Source: CAWCXF01 sp963799455 (GTDB taxonomy: Bacteria > Pseudomonadota > Alphaproteobacteria > Rhodobacterales > Rhodobacteraceae). Taken from it: DNA of 64,000 nucleotides. The stretch spans positions 1,550,001-1,614,000 of the forward strand of contig CAWCXF010000007.1 of assembly GCA_963799455.1 (NCBI GenBank), read 5' to 3'. The position numbers were made by a program, and so were the translations under genes. The first letter of the stretch is position 1. The number at the start of each line of letters is the position of its first letter. Positions 9,723 to 17,241 of this stretch are shown in pieces. The notes under the pieces were generated by a model that did not search any database, had not been told where the DNA came from, and saw nothing but the letters and a program-made list of their open reading frames with translations.

Positions 9723-10690
9723 CAGGCGATCTCCTCGACCCCGCCGCCGCACCGCGCCAGCTCGGCCAGCCGGTCCTCGGGGACGGCGACGAGCGTCAGC
9801 CGGTCGCCGACCTCGAAGGGCACCATCGGCTCGCGCAGGGGGTCGAACATCCGCACCCCGGCGCGGCCGACCACGAACCATCCCGTCGGCATCGGCACCG
9901 AGGCGAGCGCGGCCTGCCCGCCCGCGACGATCACCGAGCCCGCGGGCATCGGCGGGCGCGGGCTCGCGCGGCGCGGCACCGCGAGGCCCGGGTCGAGCCC
10001 GCCGAGATAGGCGAGCCCCGGCGCGAAGCCGTACATCGCCACCCGCAAATCCGAGGCCAGGAGCCGCTCGCGGACCTCCTCGGGCGCGAGGTCGAGGAGC
10101 GCCGCGGCCTCGTCGAGATCCTCGGCCATGGCCCCCTCCAGGCAGACCGGCACGCGCCAGCGCCGGCCTCGGCGCGCCTCGGCGGGGGCATCGTCGGGCA
10201 GCGCCCCGAGGAGCGCGCGGGGGTCGGTGGCGTCGGGGTCGTAGAGGATCAGCGCCGAGCGGTAGGTCGGCACGACCTCCCTCAGCCCCGGCGGGGGCGC
10301 CGCGTCGAGCGCCGCGGTGAGCGCCAGCACCCGGCCCTGGAGCACGGGGTCGATGGCGCGGCCGAACTCGACCACGACGGCATCCTCGCCGGAGGGCCAC
10401 AGGACGGCGCCGTCGAGCAGCGGATGGGCGGGCGCCGCGAGCCCCCCGGGGAGGCCGTCGGGCGAGGGCCCGCACCCGACGGCGTCGTCGTGCTGGCGCG
10501 AGGCGGCGTCCGGGCCTGCGGGCCCGCGATCGTCGCACGCTCCATCGGGCGGCGGCGCGGCGGAGGCGCCCTCGGCCCCCCGAGGGGGCCGGGCAGGTCG
10601 AGCGCCAGGCGCCCCACGGGGATCGTCCGGATCCGGGTCCGGGGCCGGGTTCGGGTCCGGGCCGTCGCCGCGGCCTGCGGCGGCCGTCAC
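9722..10690 (-). CDS. pxpB: 5-oxoprolinase subunit B (PxpB), with a long low-complexity N-terminus
   Basis: Second subunit of 5-oxoprolinase, related to allophanate hydrolase subunit 1. The conserved core starts at LWPSGEDAVVVEFGRAI and includes VPTYRSALILYDP, MYGFAPGLAYLGGLDP and PMPTGWFVVGRAGVRMFDP. From the GTG at 10690 the protein would be 322 residues, against about 220-240 usual. The extra roughly 95 residues are Pro/Asp/Gly/Ala-rich with no recognisable domain. I find no ATG nearer the core in frame, so the true start is unsure and could be a rarer codon inside this stretch. The core assignment is firm. It overlaps pxpC by four bases and lies 73 bases after pxpA. Confidence 0.88.
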   Translation of the reverse strand: MTAAAGRGDGPDPNPAPDPDPDDPRGAPGARPARPPRGAEGASAAPPPDGACDDRGPAGPDAASRQHDDAVGCGPSPDGLPGGLAAPAHPLLDGAVLWPSGEDAVVVEFGRAIDPVLQGRVLALTAALDAAPPPGLREVVPTYRSALILYDPDATDPRALLGALPDDAPAEARRGRRWRVPVCLEGAMAEDLDEAAALLDLAPEEVRERLLASDLRVAMYGFAPGLAYLGGLDPGLAVPRRASPRPPMPAGSVIVAGGQAALASVPMPTGWFVVGRAGVRMFDPLREPMVPFEVGDRLTLVAVPEDRLAELARCGGGVEEIA

Positions 10691-10763
10691 CTCACGCCCT
10701 CCGCAGCCGTGGACGGCCGCTCGGGCGGCGCGCACGAGCCGGGCCGGGCTCCTCCGGCTGGCG

Positions 10764-11546
10764 TCACGTCTCGGCCCGCGCGGGCGAGGCGAAGGCCGCC
10801 ACGGCGACGCCGGCCCCTTCGAGGGCCTCGCGCACCCCGCGTGCCAGCGCGACGGCGCCCGCCGTGTCGCCGTGCACGCAGATCGAGTCGACCGCGGCCT
10901 GCACGCGGGTGCCGTCATGGGCGACGATGGCGCCCTCCTCGACCATGCGCAGCACGCGCGCGGCGGCCTCGCCCGCGTCATGGATCACGGCGCCCGGCCG
11001 GGCGCGCGGCATCAGATGGCCCGAGGGCAGGTAGGCGCGGTCGGCGAACACCTCCGAGGCCACCGCGAGCCCGGCGCGCTCGCCCGCTCCCACCAGCTCG
11101 GTGCCGGCGATCGCCAGCAGCGCCAGCGAGGGATCGACGGCGGCCACGGCCGCGGCCACCGCGTCCGCCACCTCGCGCTCGGCCGCGGCGAGGTTGGCCA
11201 GCGCGCCATGCGCCTTGACATGGCCGACGCGCACGCCCGCGAGCGCCGCCACCCCGCAGGCCGCGCCGATCTGGTAGGCGCAGAGCCGCTCGATCTCGCC
11301 CGGCCCCATCGGGATCACGCGCCGCCCGAAGCCCTCGCGGTCGGCGTAGCCGGGGTGCGCGCCCACCGCGACGCCCCGCTCGGCCGCGAGCCGCAGCGTG
11401 CGCGCCATCACCTCCGGGTCGCCCGCGTGGAACCCGCACGCCATGTTGATCGAGGTCACGACCGCCATCAGCGCCGCGTCGTCGCCCATCGCCCACGGCC
11501 CGAAGCCCTCGCCGCAATCGGCGTTGAGATCGACCGATCGGGTCAC
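10764..11546 (-). CDS. pxpA: 5-oxoprolinase subunit A (PxpA, LamB/YcsF family)
   Basis: First subunit of 5-oxoprolinase; 260 residues from a GTG at 11546. The start is chosen because SVDLNADCGEGFGPW right after it is the universal LamB/YcsF N-terminus, although the frame stays open further upstream. Other family segments are SINMACGFHAGDPEVM, GAHPGYADREGFGRR, HVKAHGALANLA and DSICVHGDT near the C-terminus. It leads the pxpABC operon. 5-oxoproline arises from glutathione turnover and spontaneous cyclisation of glutamine, so this is a house-cleaning and salvage function. Length is normal. Confidence 0.93.
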   Translation of the reverse strand: MTRSVDLNADCGEGFGPWAMGDDAALMAVVTSINMACGFHAGDPEVMARTLRLAAERGVAVGAHPGYADREGFGRRVIPMGPGEIERLCAYQIGAACGVAALAGVRVGHVKAHGALANLAAAEREVADAVAAAVAAVDPSLALLAIAGTELVGAGERAGLAVASEVFADRAYLPSGHLMPRARPGAVIHDAGEAAARVLRMVEEGAIVAHDGTRVQAAVDSICVHGDTAGAVALARGVREALEGAGVAVAAFASPARAET

Positions 11547-12086
11547 GAGGGCGCCGCGGCGAGGGAGATCCGCGCGATCGGCGGGAGGGTCTCCGCATCC
11601 GGGCGCGCCGCGCGCGGGGCACCGATCGCCGGCCGGTCGTCGCGCCCCGTGGCCGTCGGGGTCGTGGCCGTCGGGACCGTGGCCTTCGGGGCCGGGTCGC
11701 GCTCCGCGGCCGACCATCGTCCGCGGCGATCTTCCACGACGCCGATGTGAAAACATCGCGCATGGTGACAATATCCCGCACGCCGGGGCTTCGCGCTCGG
11801 CGTGGAGGGAGGGGGGACGGTGCGGGCGGCGCATGGCATGGCCGGACCCTAGGGCGGCGGGCCCGCCACCGGCAAGGCCATGGGCGCGCCCATCGCACGG
11901 GGCATCGCACGGGGCGAGGCGCCGGGCGCCTCGTCAGCGGCCGCCACTTCGCATAGACCGGGGGGCGCCCGGCCTGTCCGGGAGCGCCCGGCGGAGCCCG
12001 GCCCGTGCTGGAACGTCAGGCCCGAACGGCGGCGTCGGCGCCGTCCGGCCCTCGATCCGGGGCCGGGCCGACACTGGAGGAGCACC
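11547..12086. other. Divergent intergenic region between pxpA and the ThDP enzyme
   Basis: 540 bases with no gene I can support. It should hold both divergent promoters. It includes an imperfect 15-bp period repeat (units like gtggccgtcggggtc) around 11640-11695 and a short AT-richer island around 11740-11780 with a perfect inverted repeat, listed separately. On the minus strand a TTGTCA lies in this island but the matching -10 is poor. Confidence 0.5.
11743..11758. promoter_or_regulatory. Inverted repeat, possible operator
   Basis: CGATGT-gaaa-ACATCG: six-base arms are perfect inverted repeats around a four-base centre. It sits in the only AT-richer patch of the pxpA/ThDP-enzyme intergenic region, about 200 bases upstream of pxpA. 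It could bind a dimeric regulator. This is seen directly as symmetry; the role is inference. Confidence 0.3.
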
Positions 12087-13820
12087 ATGCGAGACGACGC
12101 CCCCGATGGAGCCCCCGATGGAGCCCCCGATGGAGCCCCCGATGGAGCCCCCGGCGACGCCCCTGCGCGGGCCGTGGCCCGGCATGGCGGACGCCTGCTG
12201 GTCGAGGCGCTGGAGGCGCAGGGCGCGACCCGCGCCTTCCTGGTCCCCGGCGAGAGCTTCCTCGCGGCCCTCGACGGCCTGGCCGACAGCCCGATCGAGA
12301 CCGTCGTCGCGCGCCACGAGGGCGCCGCCGCGATGATGGCCGAGGCGCACGGCAAGCTCACGGGGCGCCCCGGCGTGGCCTTCGCCACCCGGGGGCCTGG
12401 GGCCGCCAACGCCTCCGCAGGCGTCCACGTCGCGTTCCAGGACTCGACGCCGATGGTGCTGTTCCTGGGCCAGGTGGCGACCGGCCAGCGCGACCGCGAG
12501 GCGTTCCAGGAGGTGGACTACCGCGCGATGTTCGCGCCGCTGGCCAAATGGGCTGCGGAGGTGGACCGCACCGACCGGCTGGCGGAATACGTCAGTCGCG
12601 CCTTCCACGTCGCCCGGTCGGGCCGCCCCGGCCCCGTCGTCCTGGCGCTGCCCGAGGACGTGCTGTCGGCCCCGACCGAGGCGAGGGCCGCCCCCGTGGC
12701 GGTCCTGCCCTCCGGGCGCGCGGCCGAATCGGACGTGGAGGCCGTGCTCGACCGCCTCGCCGCGGCCTGCCGCCCGCTGATCGTGGCGGGCGGCCCCGGC
12801 TGGTCGGCCGAGGCGGCGCGTGCGCTCGGACGGCTCGCCGAGGTCGCGCGGATCCCCGTGGGCACCTCCTTCCGCTGCCAGGACTACCTCGACAACCGCC
12901 ACCCCTGCCACGCGGGCGACGTGGGCATCGGCATCGACCCCGCGCTCGCGGAGCGGGTGCGCTCGGCCGACGCGATCCTGGCCCTGGGCGCGCGGATGGG
13001 CGAGATCACCACCTCGGGCTACACGCTCATGCGCTCGCCGGTGCCGGATCAGGCGTTGATCCACGTCCACCCCGACCCCTCCGAGCCCGGCCGCGTCTAC
13101 CGCCCCGAGATCGCCGTGGCCGCGAGCGCCGGCGCCTTCGTGCGGCAGCTCGCCGAGGCCGCCCGCGCGCCCGACCTCGACCGCGAGGCGTGGCTCGCGG
13201 GCGCGCGCGCGGAGCGCGAGGCCTGGGTCGTGCCGCAGCCTGTGCCGGGCGCGCTCGGGATGGAGCGGGTGATCGCGCATCTGAACGGGGCGCTGCCCGA
13301 TGACGCCATCGTCACCAACGGCGCGGGCAACTACGCGGCGTTCCTGCACCGCTACTACCTCTACCGCGGCTTCCGCACCCAGCTCGCGCCGACCTCGGGC
13401 TCGATGGGCTACGGCCTGCCGGCGGCGATCGCGGCGAAGCTGGAGCATCCGTCCCGCGAGGTCGTCTGCCTCGCCGGCGACGGCTGCTTCCAGATGGTGT
13501 CGGCCGAGCTGTCCACGGCCGCCCAGGCCGGCGCGGGCGTCGTCGTGCTCGTGGCCGACAACGGCATGTACGGCACCATCCGCATGCACCAGGAGCGCGC
13601 CTATCCGGGCCGCGTCTCGGGCACGCGGCTCGCCAACCCCGACTTCGCGGCGCTCGCCCGCGCCCATGGCGGCTTCGGGGCCACGGTCGGGCGCGACGAG
13701 GACTTCCCCGGCGCCCTTTCCGAGGCCCGCGAGGCCGCGCGCTCGGGTCTCCCGGCGCTCTTGCACCTGCGGCTCGACCCCAGGGCGCTCTCGCCGCGCG
13801 CGACGCTCACCGCGCCCTAG
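12087..13820 (+). CDS. Thiamine-diphosphate-dependent enzyme, acetolactate-synthase-like
   Basis: 577-residue enzyme of the acetolactate synthase/benzoylformate decarboxylase superfamily. The ATG at 12087 follows GGAGG with good spacing. The first residues contain four copies of a DGAP repeat encoded by a perfect 12-bp tandem repeat, an expansion not seen in the family. The Pyr domain has the catalytic Glu in VVARHEGAAAMMAEAHGK (near residue 77); the PP domain has GDGCFQMVSAEL and VADNGMYGTIRMHQ (near residue 465), which bind ThDP and Mg. No small regulatory subunit (IlvN) lies next to it, so a biosynthetic acetolactate synthase role is doubtful and the substrate is unknown. Its 3' end overlaps the convergent lyase gene by 14 bases. 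Confidence 0.88.
   Translation: MRDDAPDGAPDGAPDGAPDGAPGDAPARAVARHGGRLLVEALEAQGATRAFLVPGESFLAALDGLADSPIETVVARHEGAAAMMAEAHGKLTGRPGVAFATRGPGAANASAGVHVAFQDSTPMVLFLGQVATGQRDREAFQEVDYRAMFAPLAKWAAEVDRTDRLAEYVSRAFHVARSGRPGPVVLALPEDVLSAPTEARAAPVAVLPSGRAAESDVEAVLDRLAAACRPLIVAGGPGWSAEAARALGRLAEVARIPVGTSFRCQDYLDNRHPCHAGDVGIGIDPALAERVRSADAILALGARMGEITTSGYTLMRSPVPDQALIHVHPDPSEPGRVYRPEIAVAASAGAFVRQLAEAARAPDLDREAWLAGARAEREAWVVPQPVPGALGMERVIAHLNGALPDDAIVTNGAGNYAAFLHRYYLYRGFRTQLAPTSGSMGYGLPAAIAAKLEHPSREVVCLAGDGCFQMVSAELSTAAQAGAGVVVLVADNGMYGTIRMHQERAYPGRVSGTRLANPDFAALARAHGGFGATVGRDEDFPGALSEAREAARSGLPALLHLRLDPRALSPRATLTAP
12105..12152 (+). repeat. 12-bp tandem repeat, four units, in frame
   Basis: Four identical copies of gatggagccccc encode repeated DGAP at residues 7-22 of the ThDP enzyme. 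It is perfect at DNA level, so recently expanded by slippage. Confidence 0.9.
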
Positions 13821-14598
13821 CGCCGCCCTCCAGCGGGTTGGTGTCGTGCAGCGAGAAGGCGGCGAAGTCGATGAAGTTGCCGGGCCGCTCGGGCGCGCAG
13901 CAGCGCCCGCCGTAGAAGGTGGCGAAGAGGATCCCCTCGATCCCGAAGGGCACGTCGCGGAACCGCACCCCGCTCGCCTCGCCCGCCGGCGCGCCGTCGA
14001 TCCAGGAGCGGATCATGCCGTCGGCGCGCCCCGGCGTGTTGAGCCGCACCATCTGGACGAGACGGATCCAGCGCCCCGTCTCGAGCGTCGCCGCGAGCGG
14101 GCGGGGCTTGGCGCAGCCGCGCGGGCTCGGCCGGTAGCCGGGCTGCGGGGGCAGGTAGGGGTAGAGCCTGATCGCGCCGCCCGGCCCCCAGGTGTAGCGC
14201 GCCGAGAAGCCGCCCGTGCCGTCGGGCTGCTCGCAGCCCGAGATCGAGCCGTGCTCGCGGGTCATCAGGCCGGGCAGCTTGCCGCCGCGCTGCCACTCGA
14301 AGCCCGGGGAGAAGCGCATCCAGTAGCTCAGATAGACCGTCTCGCGCGGCCCGATCGCCTCGCTCAGATCGGCGCGGAAGGTGTAGCCCTCCTTGATCCC
14401 GCCGGCCGGGAAGGCGACGCGCAGGAAGGCGCCGAGGCGCCCGTCGGTCCAGACCTCGGTCGCGGCGCCGTGCTTGCCGATCCGCGCGACGTTCCACCGC
14501 GCCATCCAGTCGCCCGAGAAGTCCCCGCGCCACAGCGTCTCGGCCCCGGCCGGCAGGGCCAGGAGCAGCGCCATGACGGCGAGGAGCCGGGCTAGCAT
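13807..14598 (-). CDS. Secreted PL14-like polysaccharide lyase domain protein
   Basis: 263-residue exported protein. The first about 19 residues (MLARLLAVMALLLALPAGA) form a signal peptide. The mature part looks like the polysaccharide lyase family 14 fold (alginate/glucuronan lyase type): YLSYWMRFSPGFEWQRGGKL followed by PGL is the characteristic strand, and FRDVPFGIEGILFATFYGG comes later. Predicted to cleave uronate-rich polysaccharide in the periplasm or outside the cell. Cys residues (SGCEQ, GCAKP, RCCAPE) suggest disulphides. The convergent overlap with the ThDP gene is small. Family assignment by pattern only; the substrate is not determined. Confidence 0.75.
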   Translation of the reverse strand: MLARLLAVMALLLALPAGAETLWRGDFSGDWMARWNVARIGKHGAATEVWTDGRLGAFLRVAFPAGGIKEGYTFRADLSEAIGPRETVYLSYWMRFSPGFEWQRGGKLPGLMTREHGSISGCEQPDGTGGFSARYTWGPGGAIRLYPYLPPQPGYRPSPRGCAKPRPLAATLETGRWIRLVQMVRLNTPGRADGMIRSWIDGAPAGEASGVRFRDVPFGIEGILFATFYGGRCCAPERPGNFIDFAAFSLHDTNPLEGGARAR

Positions 14599-14913
14599 CG
14601 CGTGGTGCTCGTCATGGTCGAGCCTCCCCGGGGCGCGGTGCGGGGGATCTAGGCCGCGCGCGCCGCTCGTCCCGCGCCCGGGCGGCGCGGCGGCCTGCCC
14701 GCTGCGCGGCGCGCGCCCGTCCCCGGCGCCGGGCGCGCGCGGTCCGCGTCGCGTCGCGTCGCGGCCGGGAGGGCGGGGGGCGCCGAGGGAGGAAGCGGGA
14801 GCGTGGCGCGGCGGCGAGGGCGGCGGCCGGGGTCGGGACTGGGGAGGCGGCTTGGCAGGCCCGCGCGCGCCGTGCGATCCTGTCCGCGAGCCGGGCGGTG
14901 GAGGGGCGCGAGC
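14599..14913. other. Divergent intergenic region before nitrile hydratase
   Basis: 315 very GC-rich bases between the PL14-like gene and nthA. It must carry both promoters, but I see no clear promoter elements. A GGAGG lies ahead of the nthA ATG. Confidence 0.5.
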
Positions 14914-15852
14914 ATGACGCACGATCAGGGGCATGGGCCCGAGGGCCATGACCATGCGGGCCAAGGACACGCGGGCCAAGGACACGCGGGCCAAGGACAC
15001 GCGGGCCAAGGACACGCGGGCCAAGGACACGCGGGCCAAGGACACGCGGGCCAAGGACACGCGGGCCAAGGACACGCGGGCCAAGGACACGCGGGCCAAG
15101 GACACGCGGGCCAAGGACACGCGGGCCAAGGACACGCGGGCCAAGGACACGCGGGCCAAGGACACGCGGGCCAAGGACACGCGGGCCAAGGACACGCGGG
15201 CCAAGGACACGCGGGCCAAGGACACGCGGGCCAAGGACACGCGGGCCAAGGACACGCGGGCCACTCGCATCTCGACGACATGAGCGCGCGGGTGCGCGCG
15301 CTCGAGACCATCCTGGTCGAGAAGGGGCTGGTCGATCCGGCCGCCATCGACGCCATCGTCGAGACCTACGAGCGCGACGTGGGCCCGCATCTGGGCGCCC
15401 GCGTCGTCGCGCGCGCCTGGGCGGACGCGGCCTTCGCAGAGCGGCTCGCGCGCGACGCCACCGCGGCGCTGCGCTCGATGGGCATCGGCGGGCGGCAGGG
15501 CGAGCACATGAACGCGCTGTTCAACGCGCCCGGCCTGCACCACGTCGTCGTCTGCACCTTGTGCTCGTGCTACCCCTGGCCGGTGCTGGGCATCCCGCCC
15601 GCCTGGTACAAGTCGCCCGCCTACCGCTCGGCGGTGGTGCGCGACCCGCGCGGCGTGCTCGCGGAGTTCGGCGTGAGCCTGCCCCAAGGCACCCGCATCC
15701 GCGTCTGGGACTCGACCGCCGAGGAGCGCTACCTCGTCGTGCCGATGCGCCCCGACGGCACGGAGGGTCTCGACGAGGCGGCGCTGGCGGCGCTGGTGAC
15801 GCGCGACGCGATGATCGGCACCGGGCTCGCGCTCGCCCCGGAGGCGGCGTGA
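14914..15852 (+). CDS. nthA: Cobalt-type nitrile hydratase alpha subunit with His-rich repeat domain
   Basis: Catalytic alpha subunit of nitrile hydratase, which converts nitriles to amides. The catalytic core starts near residue 122 (MSARVRALETILVEKGL). The metal-binding claw is VCTLCSC with Cys at 214, 217 and 219; CTLCSC rather than CSLCSC marks the cobalt type. WPVLGIPPAWYKSPAYR and VWDSTAEERYLVVPMRP are standard. The full length is 312 residues versus about 200 in the family, because residues 14-113 are 20 tandem HAGQG units flanked by more His, about 26 His in all before the core. Such a segment could hold cobalt or nickel, but that is inference. The stop overlaps the nthB start (GTGA). 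Confidence 0.95.
   Translation: MTHDQGHGPEGHDHAGQGHAGQGHAGQGHAGQGHAGQGHAGQGHAGQGHAGQGHAGQGHAGQGHAGQGHAGQGHAGQGHAGQGHAGQGHAGQGHAGQGHAGQGHAGQGHAGQGHAGHSHLDDMSARVRALETILVEKGLVDPAAIDAIVETYERDVGPHLGARVVARAWADAAFAERLARDATAALRSMGIGGRQGEHMNALFNAPGLHHVVVCTLCSCYPWPVLGIPPAWYKSPAYRSAVVRDPRGVLAEFGVSLPQGTRIRVWDSTAEERYLVVPMRPDGTEGLDEAALAALVTRDAMIGTGLALAPEAA
14953..15264 (+). repeat. 15-bp tandem repeat, 20 full units, coding for (HAGQG)20
   Basis: Twenty consecutive copies of cacgcgggccaagga (first copy starts cat) run from 14953 to 15252, followed by a partial unit. Apart from that one base all copies are identical, including third codon positions, so the array is young and probably length-variable. It has no spacers, so it is not a CRISPR array. 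Confidence 0.98.
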
Positions 15853-16508
15853 ACGGCCCGCACGATCTCGGCGGCGCGATGGGCTTTGGGCCGGTCGCGC
15901 CCGACCCCGGCGAGCCGCGCTTCCACGCGCCCTGGGAGCGCCGCGCGCTGGGGCTGACGCTCGCGGCCGGCGCGCTCGGCCACTGGGGCCTCGACGAGAG
16001 CCGCCACGCGCGCGAGAGCCTGCCGCCCGCGATCTACCACGCCACGGGCTACTACGGCATCTGGCTGCGCGCGCTGACCGCGCTGCTGATGCGCCACGGG
16101 GAGCTCTCGCCCGAGGAGCTGGCCGCGGGCCACGCGCTCGGCCCCGGGCGGGCGACGGGGCGCAGGCTCGCGGCGCGCGACGTGCCCGCGGCGCTGGCGC
16201 GCGGCGCCCCGACCGGGCGCGAGGCCGCGGCGCCCCCGCGCTTCGCGGTGGGCGAGCGCGTGCGCACGCGCAACATCCACACCGAGCGCCACTGCCGCCT
16301 GCCCGGCTACGCCCGCGACAAGGCCGGGGTGATCGAGGCGGTGCGCGGCGCCCACGTCCTGCCCGACGCCAACGCGCACGGGCAGGGCGAGCGGCCGACC
16401 TGGCTTTATTCCGTCGCCTTCGACGGGGCGACGCTCTGGGGCGAGGCGGCCGATCCGGGGCTCGTCGTCTCGATCGACGCCTTCGAGCCCTATCTCGAGC
16501 ATGGCTGA
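15849..16508 (+). CDS. nthB: Nitrile hydratase beta subunit
   Basis: 219-residue beta subunit, partner of nthA in the heterodimer that forms the active site. It starts at GTG 15849 overlapping the nthA TGA. It begins NGPHDLGGAMGFGPV, the standard beta N-terminus (MNGxHDLGG), and the second half has the SH3-like beta domain: RFAVGERVRTRN, HCRLPGYARDKAGVIE and YSVAFDGATLWGE. Normal length. The stop overlaps the activator start as ATGGCTGA. Confidence 0.95.
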   Translation: MNGPHDLGGAMGFGPVAPDPGEPRFHAPWERRALGLTLAAGALGHWGLDESRHARESLPPAIYHATGYYGIWLRALTALLMRHGELSPEELAAGHALGPGRATGRRLAARDVPAALARGAPTGREAAAPPRFAVGERVRTRNIHTERHCRLPGYARDKAGVIEAVRGAHVLPDANAHGQGERPTWLYSVAFDGATLWGEAADPGLVVSIDAFEPYLEHG

Positions 16509-16938
16509 GGATCGTCCCCCGGAGGCCCGGAACCTCCCGGGCGCCGCGCCGTCGTCGGGGCGCCGCGCGCGGGACGGCGCCCGCGGCCGGGCCGGGGCGG
16601 CGGCGCAGGACGGTCCTTTGGCGTTCGCGGAGCCCTGGCAGGCCCAGCTCCACGCGCTGACGCTCGCGCTGCACGAGGGCGGCGCCTTCGCCTGGGCGGA
16701 GTGGACGCGCGCGCTCGGCGCCCGGCTCGGCGCGGCGGGCGCCGCGCCCGACGGCTCGGACCATCACGCGCTGTGGCTCGCGGCCCTGGTCGATCTGCTC
16801 GACGCCAAGGGGATCGCCGCGCGCGAGGAGGTCGAGCGGGTCGCCCTCGCCTGGCAGCGCGCCGCGCGCGCCACGCCCCACGGGACGCCGCTCGCGCTCG
16901 ACCGCGATCCGGAACGAGGCGGCCCGGGCGCGCGCTGA
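16501..16938 (+). CDS. Nitrile hydratase accessory (activator) protein
   Basis: 145-residue protein related to the N-terminal half of the beta subunit and needed in this family for metal loading of the alpha subunit. The diagnostic region is LAFAEPWQAQLHALTLALHE followed by FAWAEWTRALGARL and HHALWLAALVDLL. The first about 35 residues are Arg/Ala/Gly-rich and disordered-looking. It starts at ATG 16501, eight bases inside nthB. It completes the alpha-beta-activator operon; no cobalt transporter gene is adjacent. Confidence 0.9.
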   Translation: MAEDRPPEARNLPGAAPSSGRRARDGARGRAGAAAQDGPLAFAEPWQAQLHALTLALHEGGAFAWAEWTRALGARLGAAGAAPDGSDHHALWLAALVDLLDAKGIAAREEVERVALAWQRAARATPHGTPLALDRDPERGGPGAR

Positions 16939-17080
16939 GGCCGCCGCCGGGGAGGCTTCGCGGGCAGGGCGGGCCCCGACGCATCCCGCGCCGTGGGACA
17001 CGTCCCCGCGACGGACCGCCAGGACGGCCGGCCCGTCGAGATGCCGCGCGACGCCGGGCCCGCCCCGCCCGCGACCCCGC

Positions 17081-17152
17081 GCCCCGACGCGATGCCCCCG
17101 ACGCGCCCCGACGCGATGCCCCCGACGCGCCCCGACGCGACGCCCCCGGCGC
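17081..17152. repeat. 24-bp tandem repeat, three units
   Basis: Three 24-base units beginning gccccgacgcga, two identical and the third with two changes, in non-coding sequence downstream of the nitrile hydratase operon. Confidence 0.85.
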
Positions 17153-17199
17153 GGACCGCGTCGGGGGGGCGCCGCCGGGGCCGTGGCCCGGCAGGGGGA

Positions 17200-17226
17200 C
17201 GGCCGGCCCCGCGCGGGGGCCGGCCG
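17200..17226. terminator. GC-rich hairpin between convergent genes
   Basis: CGGCCGGCCCC and GGGGCCGGCCG form perfect 11-base arms around a five-base loop. It lies 16 bases beyond the stop of the minus-strand type-I-secreted protein and could serve both converging transcripts. There is no T-run, as usual at this GC content. Confidence 0.55.
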
Positions 17227-17241
17227 CGTGGTCGTCCGGCC

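Larger units (their letters stand above)
16939..17241. other. Intergenic region downstream of the nitrile hydratase operon
   Basis: 303 bases between two convergent genes. It contains a 24-bp tandem repeat and a strong GC hairpin, both listed separately. I see no gene. Confidence 0.6.

Noticed and set aside
11740..11790. TTGTCA-17-ACATCG as a pxpA promoter
   Set aside because: The -10 match is poor; only the inverted repeat is reported, at low confidence.
12087..13820. Naming the ThDP enzyme IlvB (acetolactate synthase large subunit)
   Set aside because: No IlvN-type small subunit or branched-chain genes adjacent, so only a superfamily call is justified.
14953..15264. Periodic array that could be mistaken for a CRISPR
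   Set aside because: Repeats are head-to-tail with no spacers and lie in frame inside a coding gene.
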